From: Sycobia sp. Sy_11
Lineage: Eukaryota; Arthropoda; Insecta; Hymenoptera; Epichrysomallidae
Length of the DNA: 64,000 bases
Reading direction: 5' to 3'
Assembly: GCA_018907035.1 (NCBI GenBank)
Contig: JACCIC010000213.1
Span: 62,001 to 126,000 of the forward strand
Shown here one piece after another: positions 10,730 to 21,239 of this stretch (position 1 is the first letter of the stretch; each line of letters starts with the position of its first letter). The position numbers and the translations under genes were made by a program. Below the pieces are notes generated by a model. That model did no database searches and was not told where the DNA came from. It saw nothing but the letters and a program-made list of their open reading frames with translations.

Positions 10730-11819
10730 GTATTAATGCATAATTGCCGGTGAGAAGTGGATACGTACCCTCTGAAGTCGAACGAATGAATACTCACTTA
10801 TATAAACTTCATGTGGCCTTATTGAAGAAGTTCGGGTGCCGTGATCTACCTTAAGAATATATTTTTATCTAGATTATTTATCGTCGCTCTATTTATGCTC
10901 CCCAAGAATAGGTGCTAATCAGCGACGGATGTCTGACCAGTGTTTTTAAACCTGGACTCAGATAAAATAAAAATCCATTTGCTTATCTCGTAAGAAAAAA
11001 AGCATGATTATGTCGAGAAATAATTATAAAGTAGATAAACCCTAGGGAAATTAGTTTCTTGAAAGAGTGAATAAGGTGTATAAAAAATACAACTTATGTG
11101 CTGGAAATAATATCACCTGGAGAATAGAAAAACTCTTAACGACGAATGAAATATAAAGAAAGATATCAGCTCGGAGGTTGGTTGTGCCAATTCAATTGAG
11201 CGGATTATGTTATTAATTAAGGATGACTACTTCAAGACAATATTCAAATAACAAAGCTCGCGCCCTAATTTCCGATTTTAGAACTAAATGAAATAAAGTT
11301 ACTGATGTATACCAAATGTGACAAATTCGCGAGTCGGAGCAAATTTCGCACGCGCCCTAATCGAAGCTTAAAACATTCATGCATATCGAAGTTTACAAAT
11401 CAGTGCATATAAGTTAAATCAAATCAACTTAATCGGCGAGTTAAAATTTTACTTAGTCGTTTTCGTAAAGCTTCACGAATCTATTTAATTTTACCCTCGT
11501 TATCAACCTACGCTCCTCGGCTCTTTATTCACCCAACGCTATCTTAATCCGAGCGCCAAGAATTCCCAATACACTTGCGCACTATAAACCTATAAATTGT
11601 CTTGTGTACACGCAGATGACCAATCGATTCCCTCGGAAAGGTTTTGCGAATAAAGCCAATCTCGCCCTCTCATCCCCGCAATTATCATTGCCCGTCACCC
11701 GCCACAGCCCCACTCTATTGCTTCATAAGCGGAAAAGAGCGTCACATCCGATCGTAAAAGAAGTGGGCGGGCCCGGGGGCCGGCGTGGCTATCCGACAAA
11801 GGTAAAAAAGAAAGCGTCG

Positions 11820-11820
<1 letters not shown>
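10730..11820. other. AT-rich non-coding block
   Basis: About 1.1 kb of mostly AT-rich DNA becoming more mixed near 11500. No reading frame of note. Confidence 0.6.

Positions 11821-11823
<3 letters not shown>

Positions 11824-11852
<29 letters not shown>
11824..11852. repeat. (GA)n microsatellite, 29 bp
   Basis: An uninterrupted GA tract followed within 5 bp by an 8-G run. Confidence 0.97.
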
Positions 11853-11855
<3 letters not shown>

Positions 11856-11896
11856 TGGGGGGGGAGGGAAATATGCATGGAAATTTTTATCGCCAC

Positions 11897-11940
11897 CGCG
11901 CGCGCGCGCGCGACTGATAAAAAAAAAAAATAAAAAAAAA
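11897..11940. repeat. (CG)8 then A-rich run
   Basis: Sixteen bases of alternating CG (11897-11912) are followed by an A run interrupted by a single T (11919-11940). Alternating CG is a classic Z-DNA-prone sequence. Confidence 0.93.
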
Positions 11941-12184
11941 GAGATAAAAAAAGAGGCGAGAGCACCGGGGATGGCTGGAGAGGGAATTGAAACGCAAGAG
12001 CGAATCGTTCGACGATCGGTCGTCGATTCATGCGTCATGTGCCGCTCGCTCGTCGAAACACTGATATGTATGATGCATATTGAACGAAATTGGGTTCCTT
12101 TGGAGCACGTATATACATGGGAAGAGCGATGCGGCGCGGGGGAGGTGGGGAGGACCCAGGGAGAGGCGGACAAATAAAGCGAGT

Positions 12185-12216
12185 GAGAGAGAGAGGGAGA
12201 GAGAGAGAGAGAGAGA
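12185..12216. repeat. (GA)n microsatellite
   Basis: A GA tract with one GGG interruption. Confidence 0.96.
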
Positions 12217-12248
12217 TATAGAGTGCGTGCGATAGAGGCCGAGCACAG

Positions 12249-12262
12249 GCGCGCGCGCGCGC
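12249..12262. repeat. (GC)7 tract
   Basis: Fourteen bases of alternating G and C close to the preceding GA tract. Confidence 0.95.
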
Positions 12263-13669
12263 ACTTATTTATTGACGTACTCCGCGTCATATAGTGCGCC
12301 TTTTAGTGCGCTCCGGCTTCGCCGTTTCATTAATATTGTTTTATGATTTATGCGTGCTCTTTGGGAAAGCCCCGCGATATATCGGGGCCAGATCGAGGAT
12401 CGATTGATAGTTTTATTTTGAGGCGCGACCGATTATTTCAGCGACTACAGTTTAGTACGCCGTAATTTTTTGTTTCTTTTTTTGTCGTTTTTTGCTTTAA
12501 TAACTCAACTTTGGGGGAAATTTTTCAGTCCAAAGATTGAAATTTTGCGAAATCAGAGATGATTTTCATCGGGCAGGGTTAACCTGAGCTTTTAACACGG
12601 GCGAAAACAATTGAGTACGCTGCATGTAGGTGTCAATATAAGTCTACTGTGGGAAAATCAATGCATCAATGCACGTGGAGGATAAATTTCAATTTATATA
12701 ATATTATATGCCGAAGTGAGGTTAAAAATTGATTGTTTGCCCTGTGGGACAATTCGCACCCGAGCTGAGCGAAGATAAATTGTCGATTTACAAATTAATT
12801 TACAGACTTCTATTTCATACCGCGAGAGTCGTAAATTTTGTCGGCCGATTGATTTCGAAGTGAGACCGATATAAAAGAGATATTGAGTCTTATCTACGAT
12901 TTTTATTTATTCATCCGAGGCGTAAGACAGCATTAACATATTCACGGAAAACTGTTTGTTAACGAACTACCTCGCACATCCACTACTATATAATAATTCC
13001 ATGGATTTTCTAAGCATTTAGTATCAATTTCGGCATTATCAATATTGCACCGATCTTAGTGATTTTTTCAAAACAACTTCTGACAACGTAATAGTTTAAA
13101 GGATGGAGAATTCAATGAATTTCGGGGACAGAAAGAAGGGCGAAGAGTCACCTGCCGAGCATTAGAATGCGCGAGAACGACTCACTTTACAGAGCGGCGG
13201 GAAAGAGCGGCGGAGCCCGTAAACTCGAGATCCGACGATTTTTTTTTTCGCTAAGCCGTACTCGTTCAAAGCGACGAATAGTTGGAAGAAGTTCTATTAA
13301 AACTCGACTTTCGCCCCCCATTCTCTCGCTCGCCCGCTTCTCCGTACCGGAGCACGAATTGTAAGCCGGCGTTACGCCCTTGTAGTCCCAGTGGAGAGGG
13401 GGGGCGGGCGGGGAAACTCCATGGCTCGGCGAATTATCGAGACGGGAGGGACAAGAACAAAAAAGAAAAGAACAAAAAAAAAATAAAGCAGAGACGGAGC
13501 CATTGGCCTCGACTGCAACCAAGTTAAATACTTAGGAAAACGACGGGCGAGGAGGATGCGAGCGTCTAAAATATCGCCCCGGACGCGGAGCATTCTAATC
13601 CCACGGCGGACGAAACTCCTCGCTAAAGCACAAAGCATGATAACTAGATATGCGACGAAGCTCTCCGCC

Positions 13670-13670
<1 letters not shown>
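12263..13670. other. Non-coding block, mixed composition
   Basis: AT-leaning DNA to about 13130, then a CpG-richer segment (13140-13640) with overlapping short open frames on both strands. The peptides are low complexity or Arg/Ser-rich. No gene is supported. Confidence 0.5.
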
Positions 13671-13675
<5 letters not shown>

Positions 13676-13715
<40 letters not shown>

Positions 13716-13719
13716 TCTC
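13676..13719. repeat. (CT)n microsatellite
   Basis: A CT tract of 34 bp to 13709, one CA break, then a further 9 bp. Confidence 0.97.
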
Positions 13720-13968
13720 CGCCTCGGCTTCCAGCGCTTTATCGCATAGACGCGCGTCGAAGAAAAAGCGTCGCGCCCGCGCGGCAAACAGTAATTCGGC
13801 CGTTAATCCGACGTCCGTGCTATAATAACGAGTCACGGGGTGCATGCGCCCCCACCCCCCGAAACCCCGAAAATCTCATCGACGGCCCGGCGCGTCACGC
13901 CCGCGGAGATCTCTCTCCCTCCATGTTTGCACGAATTTATGTCGGTCTATGCAGATGTAGACACACGT

Positions 13969-13972
<4 letters not shown>

Positions 13973-14029
<57 letters not shown>
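13973..14029. repeat. (TA)n microsatellite, 57 bp
   Basis: An uninterrupted AT tract that directly abuts a CpG-rich island on its right. Confidence 0.98.
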
Positions 14030-14031
<2 letters not shown>

Positions 14032-14440
14032 GATGTTGCAGCTGCGTCGGGAGCTCGCGCGCGCACGTGTGTCGCGGATGCGCGCCCGAGTTAGCGGCTG
14101 TGAGACCCCTTAGCCCCCTGGATGAGGGGGCGGGGGGGGAGGGGTCGGTCGGTGATTGCTAGCAGACGGCGTAGTCGCGCGTTGGGATAGAAAATTTACG
14201 TACGCTCGCGCGGTATACAAGGTGGGGTGAGTCGAGCGTCGATGGAGAGGCCCCACGCCACCGTGCTCTATGAGAGGTTGATTGCTGCGACGGGGCGTGC
14301 GCGGGCGCGGAGGGGGGGGGGTCTGGAAGAGTTGGAAAAGCCCGTGAGAAATTTTCCGGCGTTGATCGCGCGAGCGATGGGGAATGGGAGGCGGGGGTTA
14401 AAGAAGCGGTTGGAGGATTATAGATTTTCTCTTTTGCTTT
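14030..14440. other. CpG-rich island, non-coding
   Basis: GC-rich DNA with a 10-G run (14312-14321) and another G-rich stretch at about 14121-14145. Open frames on both strands (73 plus-strand codons, 103 minus-strand codons) are composition-driven and match no family I know. Confidence 0.45.
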
Positions 14441-14674
14441 CGGAATAATGCATTCGCGCGACGCTCCCACGCGTATTTTTGTGGATCTTTCTGCTGGCTC
14501 GTTTTTCTTTTATCCAGCGATCGTACGGCGCGCAAAGTCAATTTACACGAATGGAGATAACTTAGCTCGCTCATCCAGTCGCTTACAGTCTCTGCATTGA
14601 TGAGGATTCGACGCTTTCGAGGACGATGTGAAATATACACTTCCTATCTCGATTTCGTTGTGTTCGTGTGCGTG

Positions 14675-14828
14675 TTTTTTTTTCTCGTTATATCAGGATT
14701 ACATACGTATTATGATTATTGCGTATATAACGTTGATTGATTAAGAGAAGCGACATCTGGACCTGCTCGGTCCGGGCATCGAACCGGAGAGCTTCCGCGT
14801 TCGCAACGACTGCCTCTCGTCCTCCCAA
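14675..14828 (-). mobile_element. tRNA-derived SINE-like fragment
   Basis: On the minus strand the segment 14828 to 14756 resembles the 3' two-thirds of a tRNA. It has a near-consensus RNA polymerase III B box (GGTTCGATGCC, complement of 14775-14785) in a T-arm-like context, preceded by an anticodon-arm-like stretch (GCAGTCGTTGCGAACGCGG). A body of about 75 bp unrelated to tRNA follows and ends in nine A residues (T run at 14675-14683 on the plus strand). A tRNA-like head, an unrelated body and an oligo-A end together make a typical SINE plan. The A box (near 14810-14828) is degenerate, so the 5' part is probably decayed. The acceptor stem does not pair, so it is not a functional tRNA. The family is unknown to me. 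Confidence 0.5.
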
Positions 14829-14909
14829 TCGAAATATATTTATTCACAATAGCATAGTATATACATGCGATAATACAACCAATTCGCTTTACATTTAATA
14901 TTTCAAAAC

Positions 14910-14929
14910 AAAAAAAAAAAAAAAAAAAA
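14910..14929. repeat. Poly(A) run, 20 bp
   Basis: An uninterrupted A run about 80 bp to the right of the SINE-like fragment, in plus-strand orientation. Confidence 0.95.
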
Positions 14930-14934
14930 CACCT

Positions 14935-15900
14935 TCACGCTCGACCCATCGTCTAATTGCGCAATGTGCTCGAGAAATCGGCGAGCGGGCTTTCGCGATG
15001 ATTCGCGGAAGGGAGGGCCGGCACGTTCCTCCGACTCCATTCCTTTCGTCGGCTCCATTACACGAGAGCCAAGCGCCGGGATAATTCTACAAAAGAATTC
15101 CAGAGATCCGGGGCGAGAGGGCGCGCGTGCCGCCTTTGTAAAACGGGACCGGGGCCAGCGCGATCGGCGAGCTCCTTCGCCCTCTATTATTCCCAATAAC
15201 CCTTATACCGGCGCTCGTCGTCCTCCGTCTTCGCTTTCGCTCGCGCGCGGCTCTTTTTCGTTTTAAAGAGGGCAGGTCACGGGACAAATCGAATTACACG
15301 GTCAGATTTCCACCCCCCCCCCGCCCCACGCCTGCCGCGCCATTCCTCGGATTCCCGTCAACCTGTAAGGGAGGTGGACGCCGGAGGGTGGGACTGTGGG
15401 GTTGAAGAGATGTGGGGGGGGGAGGGTAGTGAGGTGTGCGCACAAAGGTCGTTAAATTAATTAAGTTAAAAAATTAGCGGCCCCTCCAAATGGACAAGCT
15501 AATCGGCAAAAGGATCGCGAAAGAGTCGTAATTAAACATTGACTGTAAAATTAAGTGATTGAACGGGCTGGCTTTTATTTCGTTCTGTATTCCGATTGAA
15601 ATTTCCTCGACCGACGCAATGTTTAACCCGCACTGAATCGAGAATTCGTGCAGTTCTCGCAATTTACATTAATCCCGACCCCCCTCCCCACGGCCCACAA
15701 TAACTTCGGAAAAGTGTATACTGAAGAAAAGCCCAAAAAGAAAAATGCTCGGCAAAGTACATATTGAAACAATTCGCAATTCTTACGACACTAATTTAAA
15801 TCAGGCCTCACACAAACCCCGACGGAGGGATGAGGCCGTCGCGTTTTTCGGCTCGTAAGAATTACAGGACGGAGAGACGGAAAGCGACCGCGGACGCGTT
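14935..15900. other. Non-coding block, CpG-rich then mixed
   Basis: CpG-rich to about 15430, with a C run at 15313-15322 and a G run at 15413-15422, then mixed. Frames of 97-100 codons are open on opposite strands over 14903-15266 and are unrecognised. Confidence 0.5.
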
Positions 15901-16310
15901 TAGTGGCACTTGGGGAGAGGGAGGGAGGAGGGCCGTTTAACTCCGACAGCAGTCTCGACGGGTGCGGTCGAAGATGAAAATCTCGCCCGGCGACCGCTCG
16001 GCGGAACGGCGGCTGCCGAATTGACGGGGGACACCGGCGGACGTGATACAGGAGGCGCTTACGGATTCTGGTTTATCGAACACAGACTGATTGGAAGGTA
16101 TAGTCGGTCGCATTCGAGCAGTGGAGATACCAGCTGTTTTTCCAAGTACCGTGATTTTAGAGCTGACTGACGCAACGGAGGATGAGAATAGCATGGCCCG
16201 TGCGTATTTTAGCTGTCATTTTCACGTCGCTGATAATCGAGTCGAATATATATTTTTTATAATATTAAGCTACTTGGCATTTTTAATTTTTAAAAGACGA
16301 TGATTCTAGT
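15900..16310. other. Unassigned segment with short open frames
   Basis: Less repetitive than its surroundings. Frames of 86 (15910-16170) and 70 codons (16091-16303) on the plus strand and 85 on the minus strand overlap. None is recognisable. This could be a decayed exon or ordinary non-coding DNA. Confidence 0.25.
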
Positions 16311-16957
16311 TTTTTATTTGTAAAAAAAAGTACTCAAGTCCCTGTGGAAAATGGATAAAAATACTGGTTTTCAAAAAAATACTTACATAGACTTCGTAGG
16401 ATTTTGAAAATATCCGTGAAATTTCCTTAAAACTTTCATCTGGAAAATAAAAAAAAAACAGACCTAGTTTATTCACAGTATTCTTTATGAAGAATTTCAA
16501 AAATTTTAAGTCGAATATTTCTCATGTATCTAAATAATTCATTGCAACGTATGTTGCACATCCATGACAATTTGCTCTCATTAATTTTTTTATTAATTTG
16601 ATTGATTCTCAATTAAAATCAGGAAAATCCACTGTCAGCAAACGAACTCCCGGCAATGTAAGGAAATTTTTCGAGCCGCGCTTCGAAATAAAAAAATAAT
16701 AAATAAATAACTGAAATAAAAAAAAATATCCCCGCATCTCGCCCAGAAATATAGGTAAAATTAAGATACGAAGTCGAAATCGAATGTCAAAGCAATAGCC
16801 GAGCAGTCACCCGCTGGGTAAGAGGGGCTGAGGGCTCGACACTGAAAGTGCGGAAACCGCAATCAGAGAGAACTTGATGATATTTCCAGCGTCGTCGCGC
16901 CGCACTTTGAAGTAGCACTTTCTCCCGTTCGACCTCTGCTCTTTCTGACGTTCTTTC

Positions 16958-16960
<3 letters not shown>
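16310..16960. other. AT-rich non-coding block
   Basis: AT-rich with multiple A runs. No gene was seen. Confidence 0.6.

Positions 16961-16989
<29 letters not shown>
16961..16989. repeat. (CT)n microsatellite
   Basis: A CT tract with one CCC interruption. Confidence 0.95.
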
Positions 16990-17071
16990 ACTCTGTCCCG
17001 CTCTCGTTCGAAATCGAATCCGGAGTTTCGAGCAATTCCGCCGCTTAGGTCGCCTTTTCGAATTATCGGGA

Positions 17072-17104
17072 CAGAGAGGAAGAGAGAGCGAGAGCGAGAG
17101 CGAG

Positions 17105-17137
<33 letters not shown>
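17072..17137. repeat. GA tract with embedded (CGAGAG)n hexamers
   Basis: The purine-rich tract contains four hexamer units of CGAGAG at about 17089-17112, then a pure GA run (17108-17137). The hexamer looks like a GA repeat in which a point change was later copied by slippage. Confidence 0.95.
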
Positions 17138-17138
<1 letters not shown>

Positions 17139-17179
17139 GGAGTGCGAGGCGCCGGAAAAATAAGTTGGATGTATAATTT

Positions 17180-17545
17180 GAGAAGACGCGGAAAATAAGC
17201 CCGTCTCCCGCCCCGGGGAACTACGTCTGTGGCGCTATCGTCCGCGGCCGCTCAAAAGGGCGGAGCGAGATGAAAGAGGAGCATCCGCGCCCGAACCCGC
17301 GCCCCCCATCCCGGCTGTATAACGTCCTCTGTACTTCCGTCGTCACCGTCGCCGGCCACTGCCGCCTGCCGCCGCCCGCTTCTACTTTCGCCCCTCGCGG
17401 GGTCCCTCGTCCATCGGACGCGCTAACCACCCTGCTCCCTCCCCGCTGCCTTCACGGTACTTTTCTCTCGAACTTCTATCCTCGGCACGTATATCTCATC
17501 CTCGTAAGGCATGGATTTCGGATGAAAAGAAAAGTGTTGCATAAA
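17180..17545. other. CpG-rich island, non-coding
   Basis: A GC-rich block ending at a (TA)n tract. The 114-codon plus-strand frame (17270-17614) ends in Tyr-Ile repeats from the microsatellite, so it is not a gene as it stands. Confidence 0.45.
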
Positions 17546-17547
17546 TC

Positions 17548-17548
<1 letters not shown>

Positions 17549-17607
<59 letters not shown>

Positions 17608-17609
17608 TA
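17549..17609. repeat. (TA)n microsatellite
   Basis: Pure TA over 17549-17600 (52 bp), one phase slip, then 9 more bases. Confidence 0.98.
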
Positions 17610-17657
17610 ATTAAACCAAAACGCTGCATTCGTAATTAAAAATGACATATAGCTTTC

Positions 17658-18068
17658 CTACAACGTTACTTTTTGCCCGAACAAGCCAAGGCGAACGACT
17701 GCGCGAGGATTAGCGCGTCCGACGTTGTTCAAGCTCCTCGTCCTATTTACTGTCTCGCGAATTAATAATGCATATTCGCAAGGCACCGTGATAACCGATG
17801 AATTCGCGACGCGAATCGACGTTTTCCAGTGACGGATGAGATTTTCTGTTTGTTGCCTGTTTTCCGTTCTGTTGGGATCTCCGTCCCAAGGATAAACAGC
17901 TATTTTTCTAACGATGGTCGGCCAATCGTTGAATTTCTTTGGCAGTAGATAGGGCTGCTGGCGTAGGCTGGCGAATGCGAAGCGTACAGTGAGGCGGCGT
18001 ACGTGCGGCGGCAGGCGGCTAGAAAACGAGTCCGACGAAGGCTCGAATGGTGAGCGAAGGATCGGCAA
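17658..18068 (-). other. 136-codon open frame of unknown status
   Basis: One of the longer open frames in the window that is not built from a microsatellite or a very GC-rich island. The predicted peptide is Arg/Ser/Asn-rich, with no signal peptide, membrane segment or motif that I recognise. No splice-site or promoter evidence supports it, and it has no partner frame nearby. A frame of this length can occur by chance in 64 kb. I do not call it a gene. Confidence 0.15.
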
Positions 18069-18099
18069 ATGCGACCGCGCGGTGACGAAGCGGAGGATA

Positions 18100-18270
18100 G
18101 TGCGCTAGATTAACCAACTGTTGCTTGGGTATATTGTTAAGGCAATATCAATACCAATATTCGAATAGCAAAGCATAATAACCCTTCGATACTTTGAAAT
18201 TAGATTATAGTGCCGGAAGATTCATTATATTTTCTTCTCCGTTCGAAAGATAGAGAGAGATTAAATCAAT

Positions 18271-18312
<42 letters not shown>

Positions 18313-18814
18313 AAAATGCAGATGATCAAATAAGATTTATATCGATATAATACTTGGTGCAAAGTTTTAGTCTATTCGAATCTATACGATAGACAAGGCC
18401 ATAGTCTTTCAAGAATATTAGAAGTCGAAGTTGCGTTAAAAAAGTAAGTGGGGCTATAATATTCCATAATTATTGGCCATTCGTATTCTTGGTTCGGCTA
18501 TAATCGTAAAACAAAAAAAAACAACAACAACAACAAGTTCTTCGGTGCGCAAGAAGAAGGAAAAAAAAAGGAACTATCGGCCATGAAGGTGGGACCGTGC
18601 TAAAATAAAGAATTCACGCAGGCTTCAAGCCATTACTAACTTCATACGTATAGGTCATCGTGGGGCGGGATTGTTAGACCGGGGGGAAGGGAGGGAGTTT
18701 AATTCATAAGAATCGATTTTAGCCTCCCTCTTCGCTTCGAGCAAAAACAAAGTTATATGCGCTCCGATACGCCTCTTACTTTTCATTTTTCATTTATACA
18801 TACATACTATCCAC

Positions 18815-18815
<1 letters not shown>
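18100..18815. other. AT-rich non-coding block
   Basis: AT-rich DNA with a (TA)n tract at 18275-18309 and a short (CAA)n stretch at about 18521-18536. No gene was seen. Confidence 0.6.
18275..18309. repeat. (TA)n microsatellite, 35 bp
   Basis: An uninterrupted AT tract. The ATCGATAT motif at its left edge recurs about 70 bp to the right (near 18339-18346). Confidence 0.97.

Positions 18816-18867
<52 letters not shown>
18816..18867. repeat. (TA)n microsatellite, 52 bp
   Basis: An uninterrupted TA tract. Confidence 0.98.
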
Positions 18868-18871
<4 letters not shown>

Positions 18872-19504
18872 TCGGTAGATTGGATTATCAATGCGGAACG
18901 TTTACGCAGTGGTGGGGGGTGGGGGAGGTGGTTATATTCAATGGAACGGGCGAACGGATTTTCTCAACCGACGAGAGAAAACACAGAGCGCCTCTCCGCG
19001 GAGAGACCGACACTGCATTTTAATTAATTCCACCGAAATAAAGAAGGTGCGCGTGCGTGTTTTTTTTTTTTTTTACACCCCGCGAGCATTGCCTCGTGTG
19101 GGATGGGGCGGAGGGGCGGCCCGAAGTACGCGTCCCCCCCCCCCGACTCTATATCTATCTCTCTCGTTCCCGGTTTACAGGTGGCAGGCGGGTTTGAATT
19201 CCGGAGTTCGATGTTTGAACGAAGTTCTCTTTAATACCAGATTCTGTTTGACGGAGCCGTGCGGGGAGGGGGGAGTGGGTATGCGGGTTCCGAATCAGAG
19301 CGACGAGCTCACGGGCTGCGGATGAAGCGCATCCGTTTTTCGCAGTTTGTTTAATATTTAATATAGAGCGCGGATTGGACGGACGAAAATCCAATGGCAC
19401 TTAGTTATTCGGCCGGTTTCCGCTGGTTATTTCCCTCTGCTCGGCGGCCCCCGTTTCCTCAAATTTTCATTCTTCCGCTTGTTTCACTTCGCCGAGTTAC
19501 GGGA

Positions 19505-19522
19505 GGCGGCGGCGGCGGCGGC
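19505..19522. repeat. (GGC)6 trinucleotide repeat
   Basis: Six uninterrupted GGC units, with a further imperfect continuation to about 19530. Confidence 0.95.
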
Positions 19523-19649
19523 AGCGGCGCGCATCAAAACATTTCGTTTCATTTTTCGATTCATTGGTTTCATTTTGTAAATAACTTACGTTCCCGCATC
19601 GATACTTTTTACCGGATAATCCTCGGTTACTTGAAACAGTAGCGAGCAG

Positions 19650-19670
19650 TCCGATAAATTTTTTATCGGA
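19650..19670. other. Perfect 9-bp hairpin, TTT loop
   Basis: TCCGATAAA (19650-19658), TTT, TTTATCGGA (19662-19670). One or two of these are expected by chance in 64 kb. Confidence 0.7.
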
Positions 19671-19993
19671 AAAAGCCGTCGAGATTCAAAACTACTTTTT
19701 GCTGAGCGGGGATTCCAACTTGTTTAACATCTACGACTAACCAACTATGCTTGTCTTGCTGCGTGTGGAGGCGTTTCCTTCGCCGAGGCAGCGAATAATA
19801 CATCGGGATTCCCGAAATCGCGGCGCTCTAATTAATATAGAACGATTTAACCGTGAAACGTTGGTTAACTCGGAACGGCCAGCTCGAAATAGCAGCTTGC
19901 GCGCTTCCCCCGCCCTTTCTTTGGCTTGTAAAACTCGGTGCGACGGTTTTTCTCCATTCCCAAGCCCTTTAACATTCTTTTTGCCCTCTCTTT

Positions 19994-20013
19994 ATCTCTC
20001 TCTCTCTCTCTCC
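19994..20013. repeat. (CT)n microsatellite, 20 bp
   Basis: A short CT tract running into CCCT units. The 181- and 133-codon plus-strand frames around it are Ser/Leu/Phe low complexity. Confidence 0.93.
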
Positions 20014-20457
20014 CTCCCTCTTTCGGAGGTCCTCGTTTATATACATACGTTAATTACTCGGGCAGCCACGCGAGGAAGGATTACGCGAAGAGGCTTTCTT
20101 CTGCTTCTTCATCTTCTTCCTCTCCCGCTCGTTGTTTTTCCATTTATTTTCCTCCTCCCTCCCCCTCCGCCCCGCTTTTTTCTCGTCCGCGCGGCTTTCG
20201 CCTCGTCTTCCGACGCGTTCTCTTCTTTTTATTTTTTACTTTTTATTTTTATTTTTCATGCCGCCCGCCGGCGAGAGGAGGTAGAAAAATAAAGGAAAGA
20301 GAAGAAGGACCACGCGGTGAATTAACGCGCCGCGTATAATCCGCGCGTCTCGCGCCGCGCGGATCTCGGACGTTTTAAAAAAATGCCGCGGCAGCGATAA
20401 CACGGACGTCGCGACTACATCACGCGGACAACGAGGACTTCTTTTTTCTCTCGGTCA

Positions 20458-20459
<2 letters not shown>

Positions 20460-20492
<33 letters not shown>
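20460..20492. repeat. (CT)n microsatellite, 33 bp
   Basis: An uninterrupted CT tract. Confidence 0.97.
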
Positions 20493-20494
<2 letters not shown>

Positions 20495-20640
20495 CAAATC
20501 GCAGCTAAAAGCTTTCGTTGGCCAAATTTTAATTGATAATTTTTTTACTTTAAGCGTCTCTGGAGAAGGGGATCGTGACATTTTGGTCGTTATTCGAGCT
20601 CAGCGTTGACGTTTCGAGGCGCGGCGTACGCAACATGAAT

Positions 20641-20686
20641 CCTAATGGATGAGCAACTACGAGGGCGTAGTTGTTCATCCATTAGG
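20641..20686. other. Hairpin with 21-bp arms and 4-nt loop
   Basis: The left arm 20641-20661 and right arm 20666-20686 are reverse complements at 20 of 21 positions. The single difference would be a G-U pair in RNA. The loop is AGGG (20662-20665). This is the longest inverted repeat I see in the window. The arm length is near small-RNA size, but the loop is much shorter than in usual microRNA precursors and the stem does not continue beyond the arms. It may be a fold-back remnant of a small mobile element, or a structured RNA motif. Confidence 0.95.
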
Positions 20687-21228
20687 CTTAATTTTTTAAG
20701 ATGTAGCCCAGTAAGATACGTGGCCGTTACGCGTTTCTCGAACTGCGGTTTCTATGATGGTCCAGCCAAGCCGTTGGGAGTTCCGGGAAGGATTAAAATT
20801 GCGCTCATCGGCGACTCGGCTCGCCCTTTGCCATGGGAAAGCATAAGAAAATGTCGCGTAATTCGTGTTCGGTTCAACTCTGTGCCTGCGAGAACCGAGC
20901 TAATCTGTATCAATCCGGCACGATCTAATCTTCAATGATGTATAATTTATCTTTGCGGCTGCGTCGTCACGACGATTTTGGGTTTCTTCATATATTGAGA
21001 ATTTCAGTAATTGAACGTGTAGCAGGAATTAAGTGGTACGTACTGGATGAGTGCATTGAAAATGCTCAGGGCAGTAAAAATTTACCATCCGTCCATTTAT
21101 ATTTGTGCATAATTGACGCACATAAACTTGAAACCTATCCGAAGTTTAGTCAAGATATATCCCCTTATCCGATATTACCGAAAATTAAATTTTTTCAAAA
21201 GTTGGTTATTATGAATGCCATATACTAG
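20645..21228 (+). other. Two abutting 97-codon open frames, unrecognised
   Basis: Frames at 20645-20938 and 20935-21228 overlap by 4 bases (ATGA) in different phases. The composition is balanced and not repetitive. The first begins inside the 21-bp hairpin. Neither peptide resembles a family I know. A plus-one/minus-one shifted relic of coding DNA is possible, but chance is the simpler reading. Confidence 0.2.
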
Positions 21229-21239
21229 TTGCTTCACGA

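Larger units (their letters stand above)
18868..19980. other. Non-coding block, mixed composition
   Basis: Contains a 15-T run (19060-19074), an 11-C run (19134-19144), (GGC)6 at 19505-19522 and a 9-bp hairpin at 19650-19670. Open frames up to 144 codons run through G-rich and T-rich low-complexity sequence. No gene is supported. Confidence 0.5.

Noticed and set aside
11742..12290. 182-codon minus-strand frame with Ser-Leu and Arg-Ala repeats
   Set aside because: It is built from GA/CT, CG and A-rich low-complexity tracts, and overlapping frames on the other strand are equally open.
14756..14828. A functional tRNA gene on the minus strand
   Set aside because: The B box is good, but the A box is degenerate, no acceptor stem pairs, and an unrelated body with an oligo-A end follows. 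A SINE-like relic fits better.
17658..18068. 136-codon minus-strand frame as a gene
   Set aside because: No recognisable family, signal or splice context; this length is plausible by chance in 64 kb.
20641..20686. A microRNA precursor
   Set aside because: A 4-nt loop and a 46-nt total length with no stem extension are outside the usual precursor structure. No known mature microRNA sequence was recognised in the arms.
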